Source: Spirometra erinaceieuropaei
Taxonomy: Eukaryota; Platyhelminthes; Cestoda; Diphyllobothriidea; Diphyllobothriidae
DNA: 64,000 nucleotides
Direction: 5' to 3'
Assembly (NCBI GenBank): GCA_902702965.1
Contig: CACRXP010000558.1
Span: forward strand, 205,295-269,294
Shown: positions 10,216 through 22,577 of the stretch, piece after piece
How the letters are laid out: each line of letters begins with the position of its first letter
Numbering within the stretch: the first letter of the stretch is position 1
Position numbers and translations under genes: made by a program
The notes under the pieces: generated by a model
What the model saw: the letters and a program-made list of their open reading frames with translations, nothing else
Database searches by the model: none
Told to the model about the DNA's origin: nothing

Positions 10216-11579
10216 AGTGTCTTGTTAACCTGCGACGACGCTAGTCCTTGTTCACAGGTCTCGATCAGTTTCCGGAAATCTTGGTTTTGGGGACAACGAA
10301 CGGCTTGAATAAGCAGCCAGTTTGAGGCGAGTTGGCTTGGGACATCAGCCGCGCATGACATTTCCAATAGAAATCAGGGGTACTGCTATCTCTCTCTCTC
10401 TCTTACCGAGCACGGATGTGTAAGCGCTTTCATAAAAACTGCCATTTTATGCATTAAAAGAGGCCTTCAAGGCATAGTCCGTTTGATTCCGTGTCAAATA
10501 TTTAAAAACACTACACTTCATTTTCAGAAGTGTACCTATTTTCATCATTCCCGTGTTACGAGTGGTCTTACTTTGTCATCCTCCGCAGCGGCTAGTCTGT
10601 TCCACAAGAGTCCGTGTATCATTTTAATGTTTACTTACTCCCAACCACCCTCCGACGCGTGCAGTGTTAGGCCGAAGCAGAAGCCCTCCTCACCTGTTTC
10701 TAATTCAAACTAACATTTCGGTCTTCGCCCTGATGCTCAAATTAAGCGAAGTGTTGGCTAGACGGTGACTCCGCCATCTGGACTACACGGCGTTGTGATG
10801 GACGAGTGTGATAACTGTGGTGGACTTCGATGATTGGGTGTTCGTTTATAGGCCCGAACCAGCCTCCGTCCAGCCACCCGCGTATGGTCCCCTCGATTGG
10901 ACACAAGAAATTCGACAAAATCCTTCTACTAGGCAACTGACCGACAATGGCCACCGTCAGTAATGGTCCACCCTACCTGTCCATAGGAATCATTTAATGA
11001 TTTATCCTGTAAGACACAGAGGCCTTTAAAATTAAGCCAAACCGTTTATTTATTATAAGCACGCCTTTCCCCAAGGCGTGTTTCTAGACTTGCCCAGCGC
11101 ACTAGGCCTCGATCTCCAGTCACAAGCCATGAGTTAAAGCCTAGTCGGTTACTTAGGAGGAGATCAGTGTAGAGTGAATTAAACGCAAATACATTGGCTC
11201 TTCTTAATTATGCCGTACAGACACTCGTAGATGATGTAAACAAACGAGAACAAACCCATTCCTGACGGTGCAGTGTTGTTCATACGAAGATGTTGCTAAA
11301 TAGGAAGCGTGAATCACACCCGTATGTACGCAGTTGACCCAAAGTATGTGCCGATGACCGTCTTATCTCAGCCATTGCATTTACAATAACAACGGCTGGT
11401 CCTGAGATTGGGGGTGTTTGAACATGCATCAACTCCTGCAGATTAATCGTAAACTCCAGTAATCAAATCCATTCGATCTACGAGCCAGGACAATGTCACA
11501 TTTGATGAAATTAGGAAACTGGTTAAGATTTTAGAAGCCGTAGTCCAATGATGGAGAGCTGATTCCAATGCACCGGTAT
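10216..11579. other. No gene recognised
   Basis: Contains a short (CT)n run near 10390-10404 but otherwise no supported feature. The last few hundred bases may be decayed 5' sequence of the adjacent PLE, but I cannot align them. Confidence 0.35.
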
Positions 11580-11580
11580 T

Positions 11581-13146
11581 TCAACGGTATTTAACGAATG
11601 GCGACAGATGAAACCAACGGACACGGCACTGGCCCGGTTTTATGGATTACCCAAAATCCACAAGCCCAATGTTCCCCTTCGACCAATCGTTGCCTTGAAA
11701 GGCAGCCCCACTTACAATCTATCCAAGTGGATGGCCCGAAAACTTAACTTTCTCCGAGAAGGCTCAAGGACCTCCATCAATTCGGCCTCCGAATTCCTGG
11801 CCGACATCCGAGGAAAAGTTGTCCGACCGGAGCAGATCATGGTGTCCTTTGACGTGGTTTCATTATTCACGTCCATCCCACCGGACCTGGCACGCGACGT
11901 TCTTCGCAAACGACTAGAAGAGAATTACAACGAGACGAACAAACCCCTAGAAATCGACCACTTACTGCAACTTTTTGCCTTCTGCCAACAAGCCTTCTTC
12001 ACCTTCAATGGCAGAACATACGAGCAGATCAAAGGAACGCCGATGGGTTCGCCAATATCCAGCCTGGTTGCAGAACTAGTCCTGCAGGAACTGGAAAAAG
12101 TCGCCTTCGACCACTATGAACCTGCATTTTGGCGCGGGTACGTGGACGACACGTTCGTCATAATTGAAAGGAGCAGACTGGCCGACTTCCAAGAACTTCT
12201 CAACGGCATCTTCCCAGACATCCAGTTCACAAGGGAAGAAGAGCATGCCGAAGAGCTGCCTTTCCTTGACGTTCTCGTCACACGCACACCCAACGGCGAA
12301 CTCAACACCACGGTGTACAGAAAGACGACTAACACGACTCAGATTCTCAACTACCACAGTAACCACCCAATGGCGCATAAACGCAGCTATGTTAGGACAC
12401 TCTTCCAGAGGGTAAAAACGCACTGCAGTGAACCAGAGGGACGAGTACGAGAACTTCGGCATCTTCGGGACCAACTGGCAAGGAATGGATACCCGAACAG
12501 CTTCGTCAGCCGCTGCCTCCGCACGCGCCCACGGCGAACAAACAGAGGAGAGCCACCAACACTCTGGCACCCTCTGCCATACATAAAGAACGTATCCGAA
12601 GCGATGGAACGTATCGCTGGAGAGCTCGGCGTGGGTATCGCTCACCGTCCGACAGCGACCATGCGCAACAAAATCATGCAAGTGAAGGATCGCCTAGACG
12701 TGGGTGAATAATCGGGCGTCGTCTATCAGATCCCATGTCGGAACTGCCCTCGCCACTACACTGGACAAACCGGACGACGACTTTGCTCACGAATAACGGA
12801 GCACAAACGGGCGGTCAAGAGAGGCGACCCGTTGCCTCAGGTCGCCACTCACACCCTGGAGGAAGGCCACGAATTCAACTTTGCGAGCACGCGGATAGTG
12901 GCGCGGGCCAGCAATAAGACAGGACGAGAACTGTTAGAGGCCTGGGGGTCTGACACCAACGCTATCAACAGGCGCGTTGACATACCCCCCCTGCTATCAC
13001 GCGCTCCGTTCCCGCGGCCAAGGGGCGAGACCCAATTTCCAGCCAAGGGTGCACGCAGTCACGCCACCGTGAGACGGCGTGGAACTCAGCTTATCGCGAA
13101 TACCAACCTCTGCACTCATATCTCCCCCCCCCCCTTCATGGCGTGA
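11581..13146 (+). pseudogene. PLE family B RT plus GIY-YIG endonuclease, one in-frame stop
   Basis: A single frame runs from about 11581 (the first Met is at 11608) to 13146, broken only by TAA at 12709-12711. Residues counted from that Met: FYGLPKIHKPNVPLRPIVAL 11-30; motif A SFDVVSLFTSIP 80-91; motif B GTPMGSPISSLVAE 143-156; motif C YVDD 178-181; connector with LPFLDVLVTRT and LPYIKNVSEAM. After the stop the GIY-YIG domain reads GVVYQIPCRNC..HYTGQTGRRLCSRITEHKRA with the expected GVVY, Y-x-G, Arg and Glu-His. All RT catalytic aspartates are present. The N-terminal domain seen in family A is missing, so the copy is also 5' truncated. The relative at 54190-54892 has Gln (GEQSGVV) where this copy has the stop, so a single C-to-T change explains it. 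Role: target-primed retrotransposition. Confidence 0.9.
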
Positions 13147-13275
13147 CTACAAAAACCACTCATTTGATGTTGCCTTCTCACAGTCTCTGACGATGGCCTC
13201 CTGTACGAGACCGAAAGCTCAGACTAATAAACTCACTGTCCCAGAGATCGGGTCTTCATCTTCTTTACAGTTGTA
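13147..13275 (+). mobile_element. PLE family B 3' UTR / leader with ribozyme
   Basis: Sequence after the endonuclease stop, carrying the hammerhead at 13183-13224 followed by AATAAACTCACTGTCCCAGAG. That resembles the AATAAACTTCTTGTTCCAGTG leader of family A just after its ribozyme. The element end lies somewhere after 13260. Confidence 0.6.
13183..13224 (+). ncRNA. Hammerhead ribozyme (PLE family B)
   Basis: GTCT, then the core CTGACGA (13187-13193; position 7 is variable in hammerheads), helix II GGCCTC/GAGACC (5 of 6 pairs), GAAA, then GCTC and AGAC. Helix I is AGUCU/AGACU, fully paired over 5 bp. Helix III would be the palindrome AGCU and the cleavage triplet CUC. It differs from family A at helix III but keeps self-complementarity. 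Confidence 0.75.
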
Positions 13276-14651
13276 GAGAGTCTCCATATTGCCGGCATTA
13301 CAGAGGAACTCTTCAAAGGGTTCTGAAGATGGTTCAAATAATTTGACTGCAAAAAGTACCCGAAGACCGTGCAGGTATTTGAAAAATGAGCTGAAACTAC
13401 CAAAAATGATCCTGATCTTATAGCAACACTACGTGACTTATAGGAGATAATCTCAGGACATGACCTAAGGCTGTTTGACACGCAGAAATGATTGGTCTTT
13501 GCTCCAAATTCTGTTTCATATTGCAATGAGCTTATGGAGACGATTAGAATTTCAAAAATGTCGAAAAGTGAGTGGCCCTAATTGTTCGTGTTTTGTTTAT
13601 TTTCCGCGGATATTAATGCGCGAACTTGGAGTAAATATTTCAGAACAGACCTTTTCAAGCAGGTTCGAAATTAGGTATGAATATTTAAGCCGAAATTCAT
13701 CAGCTATTGCGGAATAACCGTGTAATATTCATAAACCTTCAACAGACAGCCAGTAGCATGAAATTGTGTCATTATCTACCGTACTAACAACACAGCTTTT
13801 AGTTAAAAACCCATGTACTCGTGTTGTGCCGATCTTGTACCGCTGCTTGACGCAGCTGTGAGAGATTCGACTGTCTAAAAATGAGTTTTCAAATGGTTTC
13901 GAACTACTTGCAGGAGCTCTGCAAGTTAATGACAACGTCTATTAAACAAAGAATAACCTCACTGTCGTGTATCGGCCATTTAAAATTTTTTAAAGTTCAT
14001 CTTTTAAATATTCGCCTTCAGTTATTTACCTGTTATTCTCTGATACCAAGTATTTCTCTAACTGAGGGGGTAGGAGTTCCCTGGGGTAAGTGTAGTTTTT
14101 GTCTAAATTTTAAATCCTAATACTGTCTATCGATAAAATTTTGATAATTTGCCTTTCAAATATACCTGACAGGCATTTATTTGGAGCACTAAACTAGCGA
14201 AGTGTTTTGTGTGCATTTTGCTCACTGAGCATCAAAAAGAAGGAAAACACTTATTTCAGGACCGTAAAAGTTTCGTTCATTTCAAGAGTGTCGTTTTGTT
14301 TTGAAAGATGAATAATCTGTCAGTGCCAAAACTCAAAACGAAGTTTTCTTTAAGCGAATGATTTCAGAAAATATTCAGTGCGGTACATGGCTTTTTAGAG
14401 TCAGACCCAAAATTTCAATAAACATTCGAGTTGAAGACAATCAAATATTCCGCGCAGTGCAAGAGTTTAGGCAGATTACATGTCTGGGCTTCTAGCTGGT
14501 ATCTCTGCCGGGAGTACGGTATAATAGCTTTACCAAAGTCTTCTTCCTTATACCAAAAATAAAACATTTTTTGGAAGAAAGATTGACCTAAGGTGATGCC
14601 GAAAAATTTAGCATATGATCGAATTCTGATTACCGTTTGGATCGTCTTATA
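13276..14651. other. No gene recognised
   Basis: AT-rich sequence without a supported frame, RNA or repeat. Confidence 0.35.
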
Positions 14652-15388
14652 CCGTAGGCGGGCTAAGTTATGAAATGTCAACCGAAATTCCGAAATGCGC
14701 TTTTTTTTCGAAAAGATCAATTAAGCAGCGTTGTAAAAATAATCAGCCCGCAAAATGATTCTATAATATTTCAGTTACCTCAAGATGCCGGCTTTCGAAT
14801 GAACCTCCTTCCGGCTGCATGAAAAAGCTACACTCTGTAAAAAATGACTTCTTGAAGAGCATAAATTTTTCTCATTGATTTTCGATGCCCCCAAAATACC
14901 AATTATATTTCATGGAAAATACGCATACAAATATTCATTCCTTTTCTCATTCGGTAGACAATTACGTTTTCTTTCAATCTTATACTTGAAGGAAGGGCAT
15001 AATTCGGTTTTCAAAAACTTTTCCATTTCCCGAATAATTTTGAACCAGCTCTGCATTTACACTTGGATTCAGGGTTTTCAAAATACAAGACTTATATTTT
15101 CCGAGTACGCAAATCCACACATTTCGCTACGGTATTAAGGGGACCATATAGGGATTATAAAATTTAGCAGTAAATTTGATCTATATTGTTATCTTTACAA
15201 GCCACATTGGTAAATGCCGAGACATGACGATTTATGAACGGCCATTTAACGGTATTTAATAGTCCCACAATTAGAAACTTTTTTTAAAACCGAATTATGC
15301 TCCACCTTCGAGTATAAAATTAGAAGAAAACATAATTTTCTACCGAATGAGCAAAAGAACGGATATTTTTATCAATGCTTTTGATGTG
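14652..15388. mobile_element. MITE family A, copy 3, right end lost
   Basis: Begins CCGTAGGCGGGCTAAG after TA (14650-14651) and follows the consensus to the GAGCAAAAGAACGGATATTT block. The right arm then breaks off. The centre includes TTCCCGAATAATTTTGAACC and GGACCATATAGGG, as in copy 2. Confidence 0.75.
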
Positions 15389-15944
15389 TTCCAGCAGGCA
15401 GCGTAGACAGTACCTAGTTTGGTCGGCCGTAGGTGTAGAAGCCCCGCTGCATAAAAATATGCTTTTCCGTCGATTTTTTGATTTCGTCTAACAATTAGAA
15501 CGCTACTGGCCGCTTTGATGAAAGCTCAGTCTATTTAGGTTTTGCCTTTGATGCAAGGGTATTTTCGTTTTAAAAACAGTAACTATGAATATCGTTCATT
15601 GCCTAAATAGGTTCGTGCATATGTTCCATAAAACTGTAACAGTCTACTTGCATTCTGTACTCTCTGCCTGGATAATTGCTTGTTCGTGACCTTTGCCGGC
15701 AATACGGAGCTTTTTTGCTTCGGGAAGTCAATTTATCGGTGTGCACTCATTCCTGATTGAATAAATACCTGATCTGCATCGTGAGAGAATGACGGGTGGC
15801 GACGCACTGAAGAAATTCGGATCGAGAAGGCCTGTGACCCATATGCTAGAACCCTTTTCTAGACCATCTACAGTGCATACGAGCGCGTCTTTGTGTTTTT
15901 GGTCCCAGCTGAAGCTCAGTGTCGTAGTTTCTGAATGAAGGGAG

Positions 15945-16236
15945 ATTACTCCGGACGCGGATGGCCGAACACGCAGCATCGTTGAGGAGGAAAGACGCCA
16001 GCTCTCAGTTGGCGGCTCCTTCCCAGAAACCGAGCAATATTTTCAAACTGCAAGAGACCGAAATGCTTGCAGGAGCTGAAAACTGCGTGATCCGCGAGCT
16101 GCTCAAATCATGCTTTTCAGGCCTGCAATCCATCGACATGCCCAATGATCCCGGCACTATATTTGGCGCCGAGGCATTCTCTGAGCAAAGGAATCAGTCA
16201 CGTTGGGGGGTCTCGGACGACCAGCGATCCCAGTGA
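15945..16236 (+). pseudogene. Partial GIY-YIG endonuclease (C-terminal half) in composite PLE
   Basis: The frame reads GRLLRTR-type remnants followed by MAEHAASLRRKDASSQLAAP, NIFKLQETEMLAGAEN, RELLKSCFSGLQSIDMPND. Intact family A copies have AEHAAAMRRGDANSQVAA, HIFKFQEAEILAGGDN and RELL..FSGPQSINKHND in the same places. The N-terminal GIY and YIG strands of the domain are missing, so no nuclease activity is expected. The matching fragment in the inverted copy (30130-29990) is more degraded. Confidence 0.7.
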
Positions 16237-16415
16237 CGCGAGCCAAATAGCCAAGGGGTCATCACGCCAACATCAAACACGCATGATAAGATTGAAGAAA
16301 TTAACGACTCGGCCGCAGACTGCCGAGCTTACATCGCATTAATACTGTCTCCTCTTACGGTGATTGCGAGAGCTGTAAATTAAAGTACGCATATGGCCCC
16401 ACGGCAGCTACGTAT

Positions 16416-16423
16416 TATAAATA
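16416..16423 (+). promoter_or_regulatory. TATA box of composite PLE
   Basis: TATAAATA within CGTATTATAAATACTGCAGC, the conserved PLE context, about 45 bp upstream of the ribozyme at 16465. Confidence 0.5.
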
Positions 16424-16464
16424 CTGCAGCCTTTCTGCCTCCACTACCTTCACTATCTGAGACT

Positions 16465-16507
16465 ATCTCTGATGATGAGTTCGGGTGACAATCCGAAACG
16501 TCATGCC
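16465..16507 (+). ncRNA. Hammerhead ribozyme, partly decayed (composite PLE copy 1)
   Basis: CTGATGA (16469-16475) and GAAACGTC are intact, including the ACGU palindrome. Helix II (GAGTTC/CAATCC) pairs at only about half its positions and helix I is weakened (ATCT against ATGCC). Confidence 0.6.
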
Positions 16508-17115
16508 AATAAATTTCTTACTCCAGTGACAATCTCTTCTTCTTTGAGCTGCTTCCTGGAACTCTCCTGTCCGTTTCTATTGGCAAATATTTTCCTTTTG
16601 AAATCATCTTAAAATCATTTTAAGGCGTCCGGACGTCCCAAACCTGTAATTGAAATACAAACAACGTTTTAGATGCACTGCTTTTTCCCATGTCCTTATA
16701 AGATAAAGCCGGGAAACTAATCGATCAAGCTACCGGCATGACGATCTGATCATAATTTTGGATATTAGTTGTTGGACTAGCTGTCTAAATCATCTACCAG
16801 AACACAAAAAGTAATTAACAGGACACGCCATGCGAACGATTTTCTACCCTGGCGTGCAGAAGAATAATACCCAGACGTTCAAATATACCTATATACCTCG
16901 AGGTTTTGGCAGTCAAGCGGACTTACGTCAGTCATCCAAGAAAATTCCACTCAGTAAAGCAATTATGCTGGAAATGATAACAGTTTGTTTTTGAGGAATG
17001 ACCTCTTTTTTAATTCGAAGCTCGAACTACGCAAACATTTTGTTGAAAACATTTTTTAAGGTTATTTGCGCGAAGTAGTGTTTTTATTAGCGGGTGTGTC
17101 ATGTCAATGGTGATC

Positions 17116-17609
17116 ATCTTGACCGAAGAGAAGGCTTTCTGGAACACCTCGGTCAAGGCGTCTTCTAATGAGCTCACTTAGGCAGCATTGAAGAATATAT
17201 CTTTTTCCTCCACTGTCTTGCAGATGAAGCTATCCTCTCACTGAGTATGTAGAAAGTGAGTTGCGAACGCATTAAATAATTGCTGTTTTGATCCATTCGC
17301 ATTTTCCCACTAGGTTGCCCTAATGAGCGATCGATATTTGTTTTGGTCGTCACGCACGGGCTAGGTGTTACATGAATCGCAGATTAAGTAAAACAACCCG
17401 AAATCGAATGACAAATATTTTTTTTATTTTAATATAATCAATGTGTTGACATCGACTAAAAGTTTTAAAAGGTTAAAAAGACTAGCCACCAATCCTATAC
17501 TAAAATTATATGTTTTAGTTTGTTGTTCGTTAAAAAGAACATGATCAGTACACACTCAGGAAGCGTCCTAATGACCTCTCGCGGCACGTAGCAGATGGTT
17601 TTGAACTTG
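17116..17609. other. No gene recognised
   Basis: No supported feature. Confidence 0.3.
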
Positions 17610-17734
17610 TTATTGGGTGTTATAGGGTTATGCTGCATGATAATCAGTATAACAACCCCTCTTAAGTAATCTTTCCTAACCGGAAACGCATTCCAGAATT
17701 TTGGCCGATATTTCATGAGATCGGTTACGCACTG
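17610..17734. mobile_element. MITE family B terminal fragment
   Basis: The right arm only: ATGCTGCATGATAATCAGT, AAGTAATCTTTCCTAACCGG, GGCCGATATTTCATGAGATC, ending GGTTACGCACTG next to TA (17735-17736). Matches the right ends at 31784, 37636 and 49579. Confidence 0.65.
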
Positions 17735-17736
17735 TA

Positions 17737-18574
17737 GATAAAGAGTACACTACTGATGGCAAACAATTACTACTCGTTATCGCTCTACACGCGAAAAGGC
17801 GAACTATCTATTATTTAATAAATTAGTTCCCTCTGGCGGTTCAAGACTAGGTATTTAAGTGTTCATTTTAAGCTTTTGCCCATTTTTTGAATGAATTACC
17901 TTACAGGGTTGCCACTCTACATTCGACAGGAACACTAGCTCGATGTCGATGATTCTGAAACATGTCGGCTTCGCTGCAAGTCTTCTATTGTCTAAATTAA
18001 TTGATAACCTATAACTCCAGATATAAATGTTAATTTAATAATTGCACAGATTGCCGGGGCAATAAGTTAGAGTACAATGTCCTTTTCAATGGCAGTCTCA
18101 ACATTTAAACTACACATCGAGTCGAAAAGAATTTATTTCTGTCAATAACCGCGTACTGTCTACTACACAAACAAACAACACTACCAGTGGTATAAATTCG
18201 AACGACATGCGCAGAGCGAAAGGCCAAGTTGAATGTTTTGCCGTTTCTGACGTTACTGGATCTGATTAATGCCCCCTATGGATGTTAAACGAACAGTTGA
18301 ATCTGAGCAAGCTGTTTAATGTGAGCTGTTTGTATATACGTTTATCAGTCTGTAAAATTTATTAGTGAAACATTGGAATAACCTGCATGCCTTATGTATT
18401 CATCCAAGGGTGTCGTACGAAGTCAAACTTGCTTAGGAAGATAACTGCTAAGGCAGCTGTGGAAATATGTCGTGAGCTCTTTCAAAAGCGGATGTGAAAA
18501 GTGATCAGCTATGCTCTTTTTGCTAATTATATCCGTGCCACAGCAAACGGTTAAAATACTCTCAGCTGAACTTA
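17737..18574. other. No gene recognised
   Basis: No supported feature. Confidence 0.3.
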
Positions 18575-19553
18575 AAATAGGTGGGCTAACTCATGATATG
18601 CTCACTGAAATTCTGAAATGGGTTTTACATCGAAATTATTACTAAAGTTGCGTTGTAAAATTTTCCATTTTAAAGCGTAATTCTATAATAATTCAGTTAC
18701 CGCGGGCTGCCTGCCATCGAAAAAAACGTCTATTCGGAAGCATGAAAATACAACACTGTAGAAAATGACTTCTTACTTAGCATGAATTTTTTGCTGATTT
18801 TCGGTGCCCTTACAAATTCAATCATACCTTAAAAAACCATAAATGAAAATATTTACTATTTAATTCAATTAGTAAAATATTACGTTTTCTTCAAATTTTA
18901 TACTTGAAAAAAGGGTATAATTCAGTCTTGAAATGTTTCTCATTGTTAGATGTTTAATACCGTGAAATGCCCGTTTCTCAAACATTGTGTCCATACATTT
19001 GCTAATGTGACTTGTAAAGTTTGCAATATGGCTCGAATTCACTACAAAATTTTATGAATACCACATGATTTTGGCAGAAAAATTCACGGTTATCTCTGCG
19101 GGAAAAAATATGGCGTGTAGTTTGGAAACCCTGAATGCAAATGTAGCGACAAGTCATGCCCAAAATTATTCGGAAATTTAAAAAAATTTTTGAAAGCCTA
19201 TTTATGCTTCTTCTTCAAAGAAAAAATCGGAAGAAAAGACAATTTTCTATCAAGTGAGTGAAGGAATAAATATTTTTATGTAAGTTTTCCATAAAATAGA
19301 ATTGCATTTTTAAGAGCATCGAAAATCAATCAAATAAAATTCATACTGCATATGTAGTCATTTTTTACCGAATATCTTTGTTTTGTGCGGCCGAAAAGAA
19401 ATTCTTTCGAAGGCCAGCATCTCGAGGTTACTGCATTTTTATAGAATTATGCTGCATTATGATTAAGTTTACAAAACAGTTTATGTAATCCTTTCGAGCC
19501 GAGAGCGCATTTGTCTATTTTGGGTAACATTTCCTTAGTTAGTACACCTACTG
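18575..19553. mobile_element. MITE family A, copy 4, both ends present
   Basis: Flanked by TA on both sides (18573-18574 and 19554-19555). The left end is AAATAGGTGGGCTAACTC and the right end GTTAGTACACCTACTG. Arms of about 400 bp are imperfect reverse complements. At 979 bp this approximates the full family length. Confidence 0.85.
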
Positions 19554-19555
19554 TA

Positions 19556-20639
19556 TTTTCTAAACTCGGTTGCCCTCATCTAAACGGCAGCATTCGTAGA
19601 ATTAACAGAAAATTCAGGACAGACCGATTTCCCAATGATCGTTCCTCTGCGTTTGATCAGATGATTTGTGTTAGTGCTGAACAGCCGCCAGACATCAAAA
19701 AACGCGAAACAGGTGTTTGAACTTTGCCCTAGCGTTTGTGTTGTCAGCATGACAATCAGGTTAGTGCTTGTATACTACTGGTTACCCACTGGCGGCTTAT
19801 GGTTATTGCGTGATCATTCCACACTAGCTGATGAACCTCAGGTTGAATATTGATATACCAACTCTGGGGCGAGCCGAAAAAAGATTAGTTTTGGAATATT
19901 TACCATAAATTAGCGCATTAATTTCCTCGGAAATTTAACATGGCATAACGAATGGCGACCTACAGAGGGCTCTACCCCAAAACTCAACGGCAAAAACACA
20001 GATCCCAATGGTTCTCACTAACCAGACTGTGACAAATTGATGTGACTGTTTGAAGACGCCATAGAAGTCATTACATATGACAGTAAGTCGTCAGCTAAAT
20101 TCAAAGTCACATGCCGCCTTTGTCTTCAGCTCCTTGAAAACAGTTATCATAGAGCATGTCGGTCGACATAAAACCATTCATCAAAGTTTGATGTCAAAAG
20201 TATGATAGACTTCAGGCTTCATCGGGGACCTGTCAGATGTAATCGATTTTGCCGTGATTGATACCGACGGGTGCGCGGTTCATTGGGCCGAAGCCACAGA
20301 AAGCAAATTAGAACTGACGGGAAGTCGGGCGTTCCATGTAGCATTGATGGCACCAATTATTCCGCCAATTATACCGTCCAAGCAGAGCTAAATAGACGCA
20401 ATGTACGCCACACCTCGGAAAGAACACCAAGTTTGCTCAGAGATCGATAATTGCCCGAGGTTGTGGCAAGTGACTAGATGGTAATTGGAGTCGTTGCTCT
20501 AGATCGTAAATCCAACCAACCTCGTGTGAACCTTCCATGAGACTAACGGTCTTCATAAAGCAGCAGCAAATAAACACAGATCAGGACTGTGCTGAATCCA
20601 GATCGATGCAATATGGATGTTAACTGCAGGGTTGAATAT
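19556..20639. other. No gene recognised
   Basis: A short open stretch at about 20222-20398 (ending SKQS*) has no recognisable motif. Nothing else supported. Confidence 0.3.
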
Positions 20640-20905
20640 CACTCAGATATAGGCAAGATGGTATTACCGACCAGTAACAAGTGAATTCAGTAGAAACGAT
20701 CGGTGAGCGCCTCTCCACCATTGTATATTCCCGATCGCAGCCAACAGAACGAGGGGTCCGTAGACCAGTGGTTAGAAGCGTTGGAATTCCAACTAACAGG
20801 TCGCGAGTTCGAGCTCCGGGTGTTCTACACTTCGGGTTTGGGTAAGACGGGCTGACGACGGCTAATAAGCCAAAAATAGCCATTCCAGTCTCCCTTGTCT
20901 TTGTG
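20640..20905 (+). mobile_element. tRNA-derived SINE, with preceding SINE tail
   Basis: 20690-20750 is a SINE tail (ACGATCGGTGAGCGCCTCTCCACCATTG), followed immediately by a new head: GACCAGTGGTTAGAAGCG (A box) and CGCGAGTTCGAGCTCCG (B box). The body GCTGACGACGGCTAATAAGC and CATTCCAGTCTCCC follow. This looks like a head-to-tail join of two SINEs. Confidence 0.65.
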
Positions 20906-21619
20906 AGTAATACCATTCTGCCTATAACTATCACATTTTTCTACTGCGATTTGGAAACATTCCTTCTCCCTTCGGTTAAAAACGATTTATCAGTCGTCCG
21001 AAGGTCGAGCTTACTGTCAAGACTTTCCAAATCTTCAGTTAACTGTGATGAACTCAAAGGCATCGATTCCGGTGAAACTTTCCCCAACAAACGGGGATGG
21101 TGTAAAATAGGGATACCACCTGTCTCGCCGAACTGATGCGAAAGCGACTTATCCATTTACCTTCAAGCTCATTTCTTTTGGTAAAAAGCGCACATTTCAG
21201 GGAGATACGGATTTTCACCGGATGTTGTACAACTTAGTGGATAGTCACAAATATTAAAGCTTTCTACAGCTTCACCATCGGTTTGATATTCAACGCCTGA
21301 ACGACAATAAAAGACCATGTCTACTAGCGAGTAACACGCATGGATGATTTGTCATTTGGCATAGCTCGTTCAGTTCTCTTTAGCATGTAGGCTCATGAGC
21401 AAAACGTCTATCATCGGCGTACTAAAAGGCAAGCCAGTAGGTTAAATCCACACTTGGAAGGTAGGGGGACAAAGGGTGCCGTCCCCAGGGAGCTACACTT
21501 TCTAGTCCTCCCACATCATAGGGTCCTGAGGCTTCTTAACTGGTATTGATTCAGTTTAGTGCTTCAGCGCTTATCAGACGAAAACCCGCTTTTAATGCAA
21601 ATCAAGGAAATGGGTTTAA
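20906..21619. other. No gene recognised
   Basis: No supported feature. Confidence 0.3.
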
Positions 21620-21708
21620 TCGTCGTTTTTTTGGTTTTTTGGTTTTGTGGTTTTTGGTTTTATGGTTCTGTGAGCTTAATTTTAGTTTTTGTGGTTTTTT
21701 GGTTCTGT
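21620..21708 (+). repeat. GGTTTT-rich low-complexity tract
   Basis: Irregular repetition of GGTTTT/TGGTTTTGTGG units directly before the repeat D element. Long hydrophobic frames through it are artefacts. Confidence 0.7.
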
Positions 21709-21802
21709 GGTTATGTAGCTCCACCCGAAGTAAACAAACCCCGGTCACCTGCAATACGGGACCGGTGGTAATAGGGGTTTCTATGGTTGGGGCTACATAA
21801 CC
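21709..21802. mobile_element. Short TIR element D, copy 1
   Basis: The ends GGTTATGTAGCTCCACC and GGTTGGGGCTACATAACC are near-perfect inverted repeats. Inside, AAACCCC..GGTCACC and GGTGGTAATAGGGGTTT also pair. The same element, with a 150-bp insertion in its middle, occurs at 31947-32192, and its core recurs inside the Merlin element at 33797-33848. Confidence 0.7.
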
Positions 21803-21908
21803 ATATCTTCCCTGGTAAGGTTGTCAAATTAATTAACATGTCACATAATCTCAAGACATACTAGTCACGCAAGTATGCGGGCATTCAAACGAGCAACCCA
21901 ACGACTGC

Positions 21909-22577
21909 GTGCATAAACCACATTCCGTAAAAAATGTCTTAGTAAGGAATTTTCCCAGTGATTCTGGATGTCCTTATAAATTCAAACGTATTTTAGAGAA
22001 AACGAGTACAATAATATTCTCTAAATTGTTGGGCAGTAAACTGCGCCTTCGAATTTTAAAGCTGCATGGAGAGTATCTTTCGGTTTTAAAAAACTTTCTC
22101 AACTGTCGAGTAATTTTGAACACGACCTGCCGTTACACTCAGAGTTTCTAAACTACAAGCTGTACACTTTCCGTGTGCAGAAAATCACACCCTTCTATAT
22201 GAAATAAAGAAGAGAGCATATATAGCTCATGAAATTTTCTGACAGATATTAACTGCATTGTCCACTTTGTAGGCAGCATTAGTTAAATTGAAGAAAATCT
22301 AAGTTGCTGAGAAATGAGTGAAAAATAATATTCTGTTCATGTTTTTTTTTATAAAATTTACTTGAATTTACAAGGACATCCAAAATTAATGGAAAAGTAT
22401 ATGCTACATAAGTTGTCCTTTTTTACAGATTAAAGTTTATGTAAGCAGTCGGTAAGGAGCTTGTTCGAAAGCCAGCATTCTGATGTGACTGGAATACCTT
22501 GAGATTATGCGATAGGGAAATTAATATGACAACGTCAATAAAGTAATATTTTTGAACTGGGAATGCCTTTCGGTGGA
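21909..22577. mobile_element. MITE family A, copy 5a (left-truncated)
   Basis: Starts mid-element at the CATTCCGTAAAAAATG block and ends within the right arm (TTTCGG near 22572), where it jumps into another copy. More diverged than its neighbours. Confidence 0.65.

Larger units (their letters stand above)
15695..17115 (+). mobile_element. Composite non-autonomous PLE, copy 1
   Basis: It aligns throughout with the minus strand of 28963-30390. Order: an upstream segment unrelated to PLE coding sequence (ATACGGAGCTT.. to AGTGTCGTAGTTTCTGAATG); a partial GIY-YIG endonuclease; PLE-type 3' UTR; TATA box; hammerhead; about 600 bp of leader ending GCGGGTGTGTCATGTC. There is no RT. Two copies with this same unusual order imply the chimera itself was mobilised. 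Confidence 0.7.

Noticed and set aside
21546..21800. Hydrophobic 84-codon frame resembling membrane segments
   Set aside because: Produced by the GGTTTT low-complexity tract.
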